A DNA stretch of 35,463 nucleotides from Chloroflexota bacterium. GTDB taxonomy: Bacteria; Chloroflexota; Anaerolineae; J102. Each line of letters starts with the position of its first letter. Within the stretch, counting starts at the first letter, position 1. The notes beneath the pieces were generated by a model that saw only the letters and a program-made list of their open reading frames with translations, searched no databases and was not told where the DNA came from. The translations under genes and the position numbers were made by a program. This document shows, piece by piece, positions 8,280-18,465 of this stretch. The stretch spans positions 1 through 35,463 of the forward strand of contig JAADGC010000207.1 of NCBI GenBank assembly GCA_013152585.1, written 5' to 3'.

Positions 8280-11200
8280 ATGCCATCAACTACACCATCA
8301 TCCTCCCCCAAGTCTCTACTCGAAAGCCCGGCCGTCATGGCTTTGTACCTGAATTGGGAAAAGATCGCCTGGACCGCCCTTTTGCTCATGGCCTTGATCC
8401 TGCGTATTTATCAGTTGGGCACCCGCGTGATGAGCCATGACGAAAGTCTGCACACCACCTATAGCTACAACCTTTACGCTGGCATCGGCTTCAAGCATGA
8501 TCCCTTGATGCACGGGCCCTTGCTCTTCCATCTTACGGCTGTCAGCTACTTCCTCCTCGGCCCCAGCGACTTCTCCGCCCGCCTGCCCGCCGCCCTTCTG
8601 GGCGTGGGCGTGGTGTGGCTGTTGTGGATGGCGCGGGATTGGTTGGGCAAGCGCGGCGCCTTCCTGGCCGCCGCCCTGATCGCCCTATCGCCCACGATGG
8701 TTTACCACAGTCGCTACATTCGCCATGACATATACGCCATCTTCTTTGCCGTGGCTGTCATTCTACTCGCCTTTCGCTATATCGATCGCGGCGAAACAAA
8801 ATGGCTGTTGTGGATGTCGGCCATGTTGGGCCTGCTCTACACCACAAAAGAGGTGGCCTTTATCTATGTTGTCATCTTTGTGGCCTTTTTTCTGTTCATC
8901 GTCGTTTGGCGCGTGGTCAAACAACGCTGGAAAAACCAGGGCCTCAAACTGCCGTTTTGGATACTGGTGGTGCTGGGCGGCCTGCTCACTGCTTATCCCC
9001 TGGTCGAAACCGTGAAAGCACCGGTGGACACACCCGTGGTCAGCGCTCGCCTGGGGGGCATGGTCATGTGGCCGCTGTTCCTGATCGGCATGGTTTTGCT
9101 GGCCGCGGCCGTGGTGGCGCTGTGGCGCGGCATGGGCGGCGAACGCCTGCGATCCTGGCGCGAACTGGATGTAGCCATGTGGATGATGATGCTATCGGCG
9201 CCGTTGTTCACGGCCTTTCCCAGCAAACTCTTTGGCGGGAATCCCCAGAGCGTGCAGATTGCCACCAATATGCTGCAACCCGATGTGTTGCACAATGCCA
9301 TCATCTTTTTGGTGATGCTGGTCTTGTTTGGCGCCGTGGGCTATTTCTGGCACAAGGAACAATTCCTGGCGGGAATGGGCCTGTTTTACGGCCTATCCTT
9401 GCTTTTCTTTACCACGTTCTTCACCAACGGCAACGGTGTGGGTACCGGCTTGGTGGGCAGCATGGGCTACTGGCTGGCGCAGCAGGAAGTGGCCCGCGGC
9501 GGCCAACCCTGGTTCTATTACTTCATGCTCATGCCCCTGTATGAATTCATCCCCCTCATCCTCAGCCTCCTGGCCAGCGTGGGCATCGTATGGCGTTTGC
9601 TGCGCGGCCAACCCGTAGACCCGGCCGCGGCAGCGAACGGAAATGGTTTCGCCGTGCGCCGGGAATGGCTGCTGTTCCTGGTGTGGTGGACCGCCGCCAC
9701 CTGGGGCGCCTACACCTGGGCGGGCGAGAAAATGCCCTGGCTCACGACTCATTTCGCCGTGCCCATGGCCATCCTCGGCGGCTGGTATCTGGCCCGCAAA
9801 CTCAGCGCCGTGAACTGGCGCTCGGCCCTGAACCAGGGCGGGTTGTGGTTGCTGCTGGGGGTGCCATTGTGGCTGTTGGCGTTGCGAGCCTTCACGTTGT
9901 TGCGTCCCTTCCAGGGCGCTTCCCTCGATGCCCTCAGCGACACCATGGCCTGGATCGCCGATTTGCTGCTGCTGGTCGGCCTGGGTTGGGTGCTGATCCG
10001 TCGCGGGCTCATGCTGGGCTGGCCGCAGGCCCGGCGCATGATCCTTTTCGGACTCTTCGCCGTGCTCAGCCTGTTCTCGTTGCGCACCATGTTCATGGCC
10101 AACTTCGTCAACTATGATCTGCCGGTGGAACCGCTGGTCTATGCCCATGCCACACCCGACATCAAGCTGGTGGTGCACGAACTGGAGAATATCTCGCGGG
10201 CCACGGTGGGCGAAGGCAAGCTCGCCTTCGCTTATGACGACCAGACCACATGGCCCTTCGAGTGGTATTTCCGTAACTTCCCCAACAAGAAGTTTTTCGG
10301 TGGCTCCCCCTCGCGGGAAGTGCTGAAAGACGCGCCCGTCGTCCTCATTGGCACCGAGAACGAGGAGAAAGTCAAGCCCTACCTGGGCAACAACTACTAC
10401 CGCATCCCCTACCGCCAGATCTGGTGGCCCAAAGAAACGTACAAACAACTGATCGACGGCCTTCCCCAAGCCGATGGCACCGTGCTCAAAGGTGGCAAAC
10501 TCCTCTTCAAATGGCTGAGCGATCCGGAAATGCGCGGGCGCATGTGGAACATCATCCTCTACCGTCGTTATGATCAACCCCTGGCCGACTGGGACCCCGC
10601 CGACCACTTCCTCATGTTCGTGCGCAAGGATATCGCCGCCCAGGTGTGGAGCCTGGGCGCAGCGCCCGCAGCCGTGGTCGAGGTGCAGACCGATCCCTTC
10701 GAGAACAAATATCGTCTGGAGTCGGCCGTGCAGATCGTTGGTGGCATGAAGGGCCCCGGCCCCGGCCAGTTGCAACAGCCCCGCGCCGCTGCCCTGGCCC
10801 CTGACGGCCGACTTTATGTGGCCGATACCGGCAATCACCGTATCGTCGTCTTCAACCCCGACGGCAGTTACGCCTTTGATTGGGGCAGTTTCGGCGAAGC
10901 CCAGGGCCAGTTCAATGAACCCTGGGGCATTGCCATCGGCCCCGACGGCCGCGTCTACGTGTCCGATACCTGGAATCATCGCATTCAGGTCTTCACCGCA
11001 GATGGCACCTTCATCAAAAACTGGGGCGGGTTTGCCTCGACCGACGGCCTGCTCGGGCAGCAGGGTGTATTCTGGGGCCCGCGCGATCTCACCTTCGACC
11101 ATCAGGGCCGCCTGCTCGTGGCCGATACCGGCAACAAGCGCATCCAGATTTTCGACGCCGAAGGCAACGCCATCTCCCAATTTGGCGGTGCCGGTCTCGA

Positions 11201-11594
11201 CAATGGCCTCTTCGACGAGCCCGTGGGCGTGGCTGTCGACACCAATGACAACATCTATGTGTCCGACGCCTGGAACGAGCGCATCCAGAAATTCGATAGC
11301 AACGGCGTGTTCCTGCAAGCCTGGCCCGTGCCCGGCTGGGGCGATCAGGGCATCTTCGCCAAACCTTATCTGGCGGTGGATAGCACCGGCACCATCTATG
11401 CCTCCGATCCTTCAGGATGGCGCATCCTGGTGTGGAACCCCGACGGCACCCCACGCGCCGTGCTCGGCCAATATGGCAACACGCTCACCGATTTCGCCTG
11501 GCCCAGTGGCGTGTTTGTCGATGACCAGGACATGCTCTGGGTCGTCGATGCCGATAACAGTCGCCTGATGAAATTCAATCCTGTACGACCGTAA
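8280..11594 (+). CDS. TIGR03663-like (Agl23-type) membrane protein with C-terminal NHL propeller
   Basis: The 1104-aa protein has three parts. Residues 1-~640 hold many membrane segments; the first loop carries Asp54-Glu55 (SHDES) and the tripeptide HGP at 78-80, both features recalled as near-invariant in TIGR03663, a family that co-occurs with YYY proteins and is related to dolichyl-phosphate mannosyltransferases. Residues ~640-815 form an outer soluble region. From ~820 to the end there are six NHL repeats (for example VADTGNHRIVVF, VSDTWNHRIQVF), enough for one six-bladed propeller. GGAGTGAGG directly after the upstream stop supports the start at 8280; Met20 is an alternative. A sugar transferase with an outward-facing binding propeller is inferred; substrate unknown. 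Confidence 0.85.
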   Translation: MPSTTPSSSPKSLLESPAVMALYLNWEKIAWTALLLMALILRIYQLGTRVMSHDESLHTTYSYNLYAGIGFKHDPLMHGPLLFHLTAVSYFLLGPSDFSARLPAALLGVGVVWLLWMARDWLGKRGAFLAAALIALSPTMVYHSRYIRHDIYAIFFAVAVILLAFRYIDRGETKWLLWMSAMLGLLYTTKEVAFIYVVIFVAFFLFIVVWRVVKQRWKNQGLKLPFWILVVLGGLLTAYPLVETVKAPVDTPVVSARLGGMVMWPLFLIGMVLLAAAVVALWRGMGGERLRSWRELDVAMWMMMLSAPLFTAFPSKLFGGNPQSVQIATNMLQPDVLHNAIIFLVMLVLFGAVGYFWHKEQFLAGMGLFYGLSLLFFTTFFTNGNGVGTGLVGSMGYWLAQQEVARGGQPWFYYFMLMPLYEFIPLILSLLASVGIVWRLLRGQPVDPAAAANGNGFAVRREWLLFLVWWTAATWGAYTWAGEKMPWLTTHFAVPMAILGGWYLARKLSAVNWRSALNQGGLWLLLGVPLWLLALRAFTLLRPFQGASLDALSDTMAWIADLLLLVGLGWVLIRRGLMLGWPQARRMILFGLFAVLSLFSLRTMFMANFVNYDLPVEPLVYAHATPDIKLVVHELENISRATVGEGKLAFAYDDQTTWPFEWYFRNFPNKKFFGGSPSREVLKDAPVVLIGTENEEKVKPYLGNNYYRIPYRQIWWPKETYKQLIDGLPQADGTVLKGGKLLFKWLSDPEMRGRMWNIILYRRYDQPLADWDPADHFLMFVRKDIAAQVWSLGAAPAAVVEVQTDPFENKYRLESAVQIVGGMKGPGPGQLQQPRAAALAPDGRLYVADTGNHRIVVFNPDGSYAFDWGSFGEAQGQFNEPWGIAIGPDGRVYVSDTWNHRIQVFTADGTFIKNWGGFASTDGLLGQQGVFWGPRDLTFDHQGRLLVADTGNKRIQIFDAEGNAISQFGGAGLDNGLFDEPVGVAVDTNDNIYVSDAWNERIQKFDSNGVFLQAWPVPGWGDQGIFAKPYLAVDSTGTIYASDPSGWRILVWNPDGTPRAVLGQYGNTLTDFAWPSGVFVDDQDMLWVVDADNSRLMKFNPVRP

Positions 11595-11615
11595 CCCGTT
11601 CATGCCGGAACCAAG

Positions 11616-11700
11616 AAAATCTCTCGCCAAGGCGCAAAGAGCGCAAAAAGAAAAGAAGCTAAGAATTCTTTGCCCTTTGCGCCTTTGCGAGAGATATTTC
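11616..11700. repeat. Imperfect inverted repeat of the CTTTGCGCCTTTGCG family
   Basis: The left arm (from 11616, with CTCTCGCCAAGGCGCAAAGA) is nearly the reverse complement of the right arm (to 11700, with TTTGCGCCTTTGCGAGAGAT). The arms are about 32-35 nt with a short central spacer. The repeat fills the gap between two genes and accidentally encodes KSLAKAQRAQKEKK, which extends the next ORF upstream. Single-arm relatives occur at 6441-6463 and 24295-24320. Confidence 0.75.
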
Positions 11701-11712
11701 CCCCTCATCCCC

Positions 11713-14607
11713 ATGCTCACCTCACTTTTCACCCTCCTTGCCGTTGCCCTGGCCTTGCTGGCCACGTCGTGGCTGCCTGATCCCGCCACCCGCCTGGCCG
11801 CAGGCGGCTTGCTGGCCCTGAGCCTCGTGCTGGCCATCATCAGCTTTCGCCGGATTGCCGAGGCCCCGCCCGCCCCCCTGGCCGCGCCCTGCCGCTGGAC
11901 GCGGGCGCGGAGTTGGCGCATCGCCGGGGCGCTGGTGCTGGTGGCAGGGATGTTGTGGGTGCTGTGGGCGCTGTTCGGCATCTGGAAACAGCCCTTTGCC
12001 TGGGATTTAGCCAGACACTGGGGGACAGGTCTGCTGTTGATGCTCGGGGGTGGATGGATGATCGGGGGAAAGGAAGGGCTGCGACTTCAGCGCCATCCTC
12101 CAGCCACGCCCGCACCCGACATGGTTCCGCCCGCCCCCAGACGCGTGGGCCCTCGTCCTTCTGGTTACAAACTGCGTGCCCTGGGTTTGGACGCACCTCA
12201 ACCCGGCGATCTCCCTGAGCCCTCGGCTGCCAGTTCGACCCCACCACCGCTACAGCCCGTACCTTCGTCATCATCCCCAATCCCCATCCCTGCCTGGATC
12301 GTATGGACGCTGCTGGCGCTGATCATGGCCGCGGCCATCTGGCTGCGCCTGGCCCACATCCAGCAGATGCCCCCCGGCGTTTTCATCGACGAGACCAACG
12401 CCGCCCTCGACGGCCTGCGTATTCTTGAAGGCCGTCCCGATAGTCTCTTTGGCACCGGCTGGTTCGAGACGCCCAACGGCTTCGTCTACTTGCAGACCCT
12501 GTTCTTCCGGCTACTGGGCACCACCTTTGTGGCCATCAAGCTGCAATCCCTGTTGCCGGGCATTCTCACCGTACTGGCCTTGTATTTCCTGGCCCGTGAG
12601 CTCTTTGGCGTGCGCACAGCCCTGTTTAGCACCGCGTTTCTGGCTTTTAATCGCTGGCATTTCAACATGAGCCGCTGGGGCTGGAACGAGCTATATCCAC
12701 CGCTGATCATGGTGCTCAGCCTGCTCTTCATCCTGCGCGGGGTGCGGCGCCGCCACTGGGGTGACTGGCTGCTGGCCGGGCTACTGCTGGGGCTGGGCAT
12801 GTACACCTATCTCGCCATTCGCCTCGTCGTCGTGGTCATCTTCCTCTATCTTGGCCTCCGCCTCCTGCTCGAGCGCGGCTTTCTGCGCCGCCAGTGGCAG
12901 GGACTGCTGCTCTTTTTCGTCATTTATGCCCTCACCTTTGCCCCTTTGGGCTTCACTTACATCAAAAGCCCCTTCACTTTTCTCAATCGCACCGAGCAGG
13001 TGAGCATCAAGCACGATATCGACGATGCCGGCGGCGATTTGCAGCCGCTGTGGCAGTCGGTCAAGCGCCATGCCCTCATGTTTCAGGTCAAGGGCGACCT
13101 CAACCCTCGCCACAACCTGCCCGGCCGCCCCATGCTCGATCCCATCACCGGCGCCTTTTTCCTCTTGGGGCTGGCCTGGGCGCTGTGGCGCTGGCGCGAT
13201 CACCGCCACGCCCTGCTGTTGCTCTGGGTGCCGGTGGTGCTGCTGGGCGGCATTCTTTCGCGACTGAACGAGGCGCCACAGGGCTACCGCGTGCTGGCGG
13301 TGGTTCCGGCCATCGCCCTCCTCGCCGGTGAGGCGCTCGATCTCAGCCTGCGGGGGATGTTGGCACCCTTTGCCGGGCGTCGTTGGATGCCCGTGCTGGC
13401 CGGGCTGGTGGCTGTGGTGGGGTTGAGCGCCGCCGGTTGGTTGAATTACGACCTCTATTTCCATCAGCAGATGCAGGATGCCGCCGTCTACACCGCTTTT
13501 TCGCCGCTGGAAACCACGGTCGCCCGCGAAGTGCTGGCTAAACGGGCGGATCACCGGCTTTATCTCAGTCCCCGTCTTTATTATTTCTCGCCCCTGCGCT
13601 TTTTCGCCTACGAGCCCACCCGCTCCATCGGCATCGACATCGGCCCCTGGCATTATTCGCCGTTCCCGCGTTTGGGTGGTGGCCTGGATCATCCCGGCTA
13701 CCAACTGGCCGATCCTGCCCTCGATCTGCCTCTGCCCGACCTGGATGGCGACAGCGCTCTGTTTTTGCTCGACCTGCATTTCCAGTACGTGCTCGATTTA
13801 TTCAGGTATTATTATCCCGGCACGCAGTCCGAGATCATTTATGACCGCCTGCAACGGCCCCTGTACCTCAGCGTCACCATCCCTGGCGACGAAATCACCG
13901 CCCTGCATGTCCACAACCGTGCCGCCGAGCAGGCCGACATGCGCGGGCTCTACATTCCCCAAACCGCTGACTATGCCCTGACCGTGCTCTCGCCCCAGGC
14001 CACCGCGCCCGTACAGATCGCCATCGACGGCCAGGTGTTGCCCCCCGGCATGAACACCCTGGGCAAGGGCCTGCACGCGCTCCAGCTCCTCAATCCCCCC
14101 GACCTCCCGCCAGAGACCCCCGTGCTAAGCTGGGATGGCCCCGCCGGTTCCGGTCCCGTGCCCGATGCCTATCTCTTTCGCAAAGCGCCCAGTGGCCAGG
14201 GGCTCCTCGGCACCTATTACGTGGGCAGCGACTGGACACCGCCGCCTTTCATGCAGCGCATCGATCCCTTGCTGCTCACTTCCTGGACCGACCAGGAGCC
14301 GATCTTCGGCCCCTTCAGCGCCACCTGGACCGGCTTCCTGCTGGTGCCGGTGGATGGCCCCTATCGCCTGCAATTGAACGCCGACGATGGTGTGCGTCTG
14401 TGGCTCGATGGCCTGTTGATTGCCGAAAGCCTGCTGCCCGACACCGTCAATCAGATCGCCAGCAGCGTGCAGCTCACGGCCGGCTCCCACGCCATCCGTA
14501 TCGATTATTTCCAGCGTGGTGGCGGCAAGGCCCTGGAATTTTTCTGGCAGCCGCCCTCCCAGCCCCTGCAACCGGTGGCGCCGGCGTATCTGCGCCCTGG
14601 CGGTTGA
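11713..14607 (+). CDS. GT39-like glycosyltransferase with C-terminal PA14 domain
   Basis: The ORF track starts at 11602, but the first 37 codons translate the inverted repeat at 11616-11700. The natural start is ATG 11713 (MLTSLFTLLAV), giving 964 aa. Two or three N-terminal membrane segments precede a Pro/Ser-rich linker of about 70 residues. A GT-C core follows, with the Asp226-Glu227 pair (VFIDETNAALDG) in the first outer loop and NRWHFNMSRWGWNE further on, as in PMT_2/GT39 proteins. A soluble region comes next, and the last ~135 residues form a PA14 domain (GTYYVGSDW, NADDGVRLWLDG, SHAIRIDYFQRGG), a fold often involved in carbohydrate binding. It probably transfers sugar from a polyprenyl donor on the outer membrane face; the acceptor is unknown. 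Confidence 0.83.
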   Translation: MLTSLFTLLAVALALLATSWLPDPATRLAAGGLLALSLVLAIISFRRIAEAPPAPLAAPCRWTRARSWRIAGALVLVAGMLWVLWALFGIWKQPFAWDLARHWGTGLLLMLGGGWMIGGKEGLRLQRHPPATPAPDMVPPAPRRVGPRPSGYKLRALGLDAPQPGDLPEPSAASSTPPPLQPVPSSSSPIPIPAWIVWTLLALIMAAAIWLRLAHIQQMPPGVFIDETNAALDGLRILEGRPDSLFGTGWFETPNGFVYLQTLFFRLLGTTFVAIKLQSLLPGILTVLALYFLARELFGVRTALFSTAFLAFNRWHFNMSRWGWNELYPPLIMVLSLLFILRGVRRRHWGDWLLAGLLLGLGMYTYLAIRLVVVVIFLYLGLRLLLERGFLRRQWQGLLLFFVIYALTFAPLGFTYIKSPFTFLNRTEQVSIKHDIDDAGGDLQPLWQSVKRHALMFQVKGDLNPRHNLPGRPMLDPITGAFFLLGLAWALWRWRDHRHALLLLWVPVVLLGGILSRLNEAPQGYRVLAVVPAIALLAGEALDLSLRGMLAPFAGRRWMPVLAGLVAVVGLSAAGWLNYDLYFHQQMQDAAVYTAFSPLETTVAREVLAKRADHRLYLSPRLYYFSPLRFFAYEPTRSIGIDIGPWHYSPFPRLGGGLDHPGYQLADPALDLPLPDLDGDSALFLLDLHFQYVLDLFRYYYPGTQSEIIYDRLQRPLYLSVTIPGDEITALHVHNRAAEQADMRGLYIPQTADYALTVLSPQATAPVQIAIDGQVLPPGMNTLGKGLHALQLLNPPDLPPETPVLSWDGPAGSGPVPDAYLFRKAPSGQGLLGTYYVGSDWTPPPFMQRIDPLLLTSWTDQEPIFGPFSATWTGFLLVPVDGPYRLQLNADDGVRLWLDGLLIAESLLPDTVNQIASSVQLTAGSHAIRIDYFQRGGGKALEFFWQPPSQPLQPVAPAYLRPGG

Positions 14608-14742
14608 GCTCGGTCGTCAGTTAGCAGTCGCCATGCGCTTGCGCTCACCACATAACGATGAAATCTGTGGCGCTCATATTCTGATTACAATGACCTTATC
14701 CCCCCACAAAATCAACTTTCCCGATTCCATGATCGAACGCTT

Positions 14743-17700
14743 ATGACTCGCTTACTAACCCTCATCATCGCCGTGATACTTGCTCTGGTGGCACAGCACT
14801 GGCTGACCGAGGGCGGCATCCCCCGCGACGCCCTCATCTTCTTTGTGCTGGGCGGTGGGCTGTTTGCCTGGGCCGCCAAGGCGCCTGCGACCTGGCCTGC
14901 CTTGCCCAGCCGTCGCCGCTGGCAGCGCTGGGGTCTGGCGCTGGCTGTGGCCGCGGTCGTCGTGGCGCTGGCCGTGTCTCTGACGCGTTTCTGGTCGGGA
15001 GAGTATGGCGGTTGGGCTTTGTGGCTGTGGTTGCTGGCCGTGGTGGCATACATGGTAGGGAGCTGGATAGAGGAGGCTCCGGCATCAGCAGCCGATGAGC
15101 CCACCGAGCCCGTGAACTCTGTCCTCCCATCCTATCTCAACCCGCGCCTCGTCCTCATTTTGCTGTTGGTCATCCTGTTGGTCGCCACTGCCGTGCGTTT
15201 TTATGCCCTCGATACCTATCCCAATGGCTGCCAATCAGACGAGTGCAACAATGGTTTGGATGCGCTGAAATGGTTGTCGGGCGCGCCCTACACCCCCTAC
15301 GCCGAAACCAACGAAGGCCAGGCCACGTTGTTCACCTATGCCATCGCCCTGTTCATCAAGCTGTTTGGCCAGAGCGTGACCAGTATGCGCATGGTCTCGG
15401 CTTTCTTGGGCGTGCTCACGGTGCTGGCTTTTTACGCCCTGGCCCGCGAGCTTTACAACCGGCCTATTGCCCTCCTGACTGCCGCCCTGCTGGCTGCCGA
15501 CCGCTGGCATCTTACCTTCAGTCGTATTGTCTACGAGTTGATTCTGATGCCGCTGGTGCTGTCGTTGCAGATGTGGTTCTTGATCAAGGCCCTGAAGACG
15601 GGACGCCGACGCTGGTGGGCGCTGTCGGGATTGATGTTGGCGCTGGGGATGAACACGTACACCGCTTATCGCCTGATTCCTTTTCTCACGGGCCTGTATT
15701 TTCTCTATTGGCTGATCGCCCATCGCCAACGCATCCGTCAGGATTTCGAGGGCATGCTCACCTTTGCCGGTGCCGCCCTGGTGGGGGTGGCGCCGTTGGG
15801 CGTGTACATCATCCGCAACTGGAACGTGTTCATCTCCCGCATCAATCACATCTCCGTTTTCCGGGATGTGGAGGCCGCGGGCTCGTACGCTCCTCTGTGG
15901 TCGAATCTGCGCAAGACCCTGTTCATGTTCAACTGGCAGGGCGACAACGCCGCTCTGAATAATCTACCCAACGCCCCGTTGCTGCAAGCCGTGGTGGCAG
16001 CGCTGTTGGTGGTGGCTCTTCTCTGGGCTTTGCGCTGGCTATGGCGCGAACTGCCGTTCTTGTATGTCACCTGGTTCGTGGCAATTAGCAGCCTGGCGGT
16101 GTTATCGGTGGCGCACGAAGCCCCCACCGCCCGCCGTCCCATCGGCCTGGTGCCGGTGATCTACCTGTTGGTGGCGGCTGTGTTCGATCAGGTGTGGCGG
16201 GCATGGATACGGGCCTGGGGGCCGAAGCGCTGGCGCCCCCTGGCCGTAGGGCTGACCGTGATCGTGCTTTATGTGATGGGATCGAACATTCACACTTATT
16301 ATCGGGTGCAAGCGGTAGACCCGGCCGTGTGGGGCGCCTATAGCCCTAACGAGTCCGCGGTGGGTGAGTATCTGGCCACGGTGCCGGAATCGGTGCGCAT
16401 TTACATGACACCGCAATACACACATCATTCCGCGGTCAAATTCATTGGCGGTCCCCACAACATTACCGTCCTCAACCTCGCCCAGCACATCCCCCTGCGT
16501 GAAGACCCCGGTGCCGATGTCGAATTCATTCTGGAGCCGGTGGACGAGCGCCTGGTGCCGCTGCTGCAACAACTGTATCCCGGCGGCATCTACAACGCCC
16601 ACCGCGATCGCTATGGCCGCACCCTGTTCCTCAGCTATCATGTGCCGCGGGCTTTATACGATGCCGCACGTGGCCTGCAGACGGCTTATATCGCCGGAAC
16701 TGATCCCACGCAGCCGCCGGCGCAGCGGGGAAAACAGGCCTCGCTGCAAGTCGATTTCGCCGCCACAACTCCCTTGCCCCTGCCCTTTGTGGCCCGTTTC
16801 CAGGGAGCGTTGTTGGCTCCGCAGTACGGTGCTTACACTTTCGAGATCGAAGTGCATGGTGGCGAAGCAGCCTTGTATCTCGACGAATCCGAAGTGCTGC
16901 GGGTGCGGAATGGCCGCCAGAGCCTGCAACGCACGCTGGCCGGGGGATTCCAGGGCCTGAAGGTAGTGCTTTGGGCGGATACAGTCCCCACCAGTTTGAG
17001 CGTGCGCTGGGCCACACCCGAAAACCCGCAACTCCATCCCATCGATGCCAGCGCCCTGTACACCTTGCCGGGCGCTTCCAACGGTCTGGTGGGCTACTAC
17101 TACCACACACCCGACTGGAGCGGCACCCCCAACCTGATTCAGCGTGATCTCTTCATCCTGCCCAACAACATCCTGCGCGAGCCCTTCTCCATCCGCTGGG
17201 TGGGCAAGATCGCCGCTCCTGTCAGTGGCACGTACCTGTTTGCCACGCGCTCGGATGATGGTTCACTGGTGTATATCGATGATCAGTTGGTGGTCGATAA
17301 CAGCGGTTCGCACGGCGCCCAAGACCGGCAGGGGATGATCGAGCTCAGCGAAGGGTTCCATGACATTCAGGTGCTTTACAACGAGCTGGGCGGCTCCCGC
17401 GAGATGCAGTTGTGGTGGCAGCCCCCCGGCCGCAGCCGCAGCATTGTCCCCAGCCTTTATCTCTACCCGGTCGAAGATGAGCTACCAGCCAACCTGGTTT
17501 TGCCGCCTCTGCCCGCCAATCTGCCGCCGGAGCCGGTGAGCACCCCCCAGCCTGGCGGCGGCATCCAGCCGCAGCCCGAGGTCAGCGCTCCCCCGCCCGT
17601 CTCTGCCCTTGCCTTGGGTGATTTCCCGACTGTGCAGTTGGATGTGCTGTGGACCTATGGCGCCTGTGGCTCGGGCAAGAAGGACCTGCAAAAGCCCATG

Positions 17701-18465
17701 GGCGTGGCCGTCGCTGCCAACGGCGATGTTTATATCGCCGACATGGATAATCATCGCCTGGTACATCTTGATGCTACCGGCAAGTTTGTCGGGGAGTGGG
17801 GCCAGGCTGGCGAAGGTCCCGGCCAATTCGCCGAGGTGTTCGATCTGGTGGTGACTCCGGGCGGCGACATCGCCGTGCTCGACGCCGTCAATCAGGTGAT
17901 CTCGCTATGGTCGCCAGATGGCGCCTTTAAGCGGCAGTTCGGGGCAGATCTGGCCACCTATCGGCCCCGCGGCCTCGGCATCACCCCGGCCGGCGAGTAT
18001 CTCATTGCGGATACGGGGGGCGTGCGGGTGCTGCTGGTCGGGCCCGATGGCCAGCGCTTGCAGGAATTTGGTGGCCCGGAGGAGCAGATGGGGCCGGGTC
18101 AGCCTACTGACGCCGCCTACGGCCCCGGCGACATCATCTATGTGGCGGAGCCGATTTCGGGCGCCTTGTGGCGCCTGGACGCCATTTCAGGCCAGATGCA
18201 GCGCTATCCCTCGCCCGAGGCCAACACCATCGAATCGCCCCATCTCGCCGTCAGTTCCGATGGCCGTGTATTTGTGACAGACCCCGAAGGTGGCCGGATA
18301 TTGGTCTACGGTGCTGATATGCAGCCGCTGGCGCAGTTCGGCGGCAAGGGCACAGCTTCCGGCCTGTTCAGCCGACCGGTGGGCATCGCCCTGACCCCTG
18401 ATGCTTCGGTCATCGTCTCTGATCCCGACCTCTGCCGGATTACGGCGCTTGGGCCGGTACCGTAA
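14743..18465 (+). CDS. GT39-like glycosyltransferase with PA14 and NHL domains
   Basis: The 1240-aa protein begins with membrane segments and a GT-C core whose first outer loop contains Asp166-Glu167 (CQSDECNNGLDAL). DRWHLTFSRIVYE corresponds to NRWHFNMSRWGWNE in the preceding gene, so the two are paralogues. After the core comes a degenerate PA14-like stretch (about 680-770), a clear PA14 domain from ~780 to 910 (GYYYHTPDWSG, TRSDDGSLVYIDDQ), a Pro-rich linker, and six NHL repeats from ~970 to the end (VYIADMDNHRLVHL, FVTDPEGGRILVY). This combines the C-terminal modules of the two neighbouring proteins in one chain. The stop codon lies inside a terminator stem, closing the large-membrane-protein block. 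Confidence 0.85.
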   Translation: MTRLLTLIIAVILALVAQHWLTEGGIPRDALIFFVLGGGLFAWAAKAPATWPALPSRRRWQRWGLALAVAAVVVALAVSLTRFWSGEYGGWALWLWLLAVVAYMVGSWIEEAPASAADEPTEPVNSVLPSYLNPRLVLILLLVILLVATAVRFYALDTYPNGCQSDECNNGLDALKWLSGAPYTPYAETNEGQATLFTYAIALFIKLFGQSVTSMRMVSAFLGVLTVLAFYALARELYNRPIALLTAALLAADRWHLTFSRIVYELILMPLVLSLQMWFLIKALKTGRRRWWALSGLMLALGMNTYTAYRLIPFLTGLYFLYWLIAHRQRIRQDFEGMLTFAGAALVGVAPLGVYIIRNWNVFISRINHISVFRDVEAAGSYAPLWSNLRKTLFMFNWQGDNAALNNLPNAPLLQAVVAALLVVALLWALRWLWRELPFLYVTWFVAISSLAVLSVAHEAPTARRPIGLVPVIYLLVAAVFDQVWRAWIRAWGPKRWRPLAVGLTVIVLYVMGSNIHTYYRVQAVDPAVWGAYSPNESAVGEYLATVPESVRIYMTPQYTHHSAVKFIGGPHNITVLNLAQHIPLREDPGADVEFILEPVDERLVPLLQQLYPGGIYNAHRDRYGRTLFLSYHVPRALYDAARGLQTAYIAGTDPTQPPAQRGKQASLQVDFAATTPLPLPFVARFQGALLAPQYGAYTFEIEVHGGEAALYLDESEVLRVRNGRQSLQRTLAGGFQGLKVVLWADTVPTSLSVRWATPENPQLHPIDASALYTLPGASNGLVGYYYHTPDWSGTPNLIQRDLFILPNNILREPFSIRWVGKIAAPVSGTYLFATRSDDGSLVYIDDQLVVDNSGSHGAQDRQGMIELSEGFHDIQVLYNELGGSREMQLWWQPPGRSRSIVPSLYLYPVEDELPANLVLPPLPANLPPEPVSTPQPGGGIQPQPEVSAPPPVSALALGDFPTVQLDVLWTYGACGSGKKDLQKPMGVAVAANGDVYIADMDNHRLVHLDATGKFVGEWGQAGEGPGQFAEVFDLVVTPGGDIAVLDAVNQVISLWSPDGAFKRQFGADLATYRPRGLGITPAGEYLIADTGGVRVLLVGPDGQRLQEFGGPEEQMGPGQPTDAAYGPGDIIYVAEPISGALWRLDAISGQMQRYPSPEANTIESPHLAVSSDGRVFVTDPEGGRILVYGADMQPLAQFGGKGTASGLFSRPVGIALTPDASVIVSDPDLCRITALGPVP

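Noticed and set aside
9393-11318. 641-aa minus-strand ORF
   Set aside because: It is the antisense of the TIGR03663-like/NHL gene; its Gly- and His-rich periodic sequence mirrors the NHL repeats.
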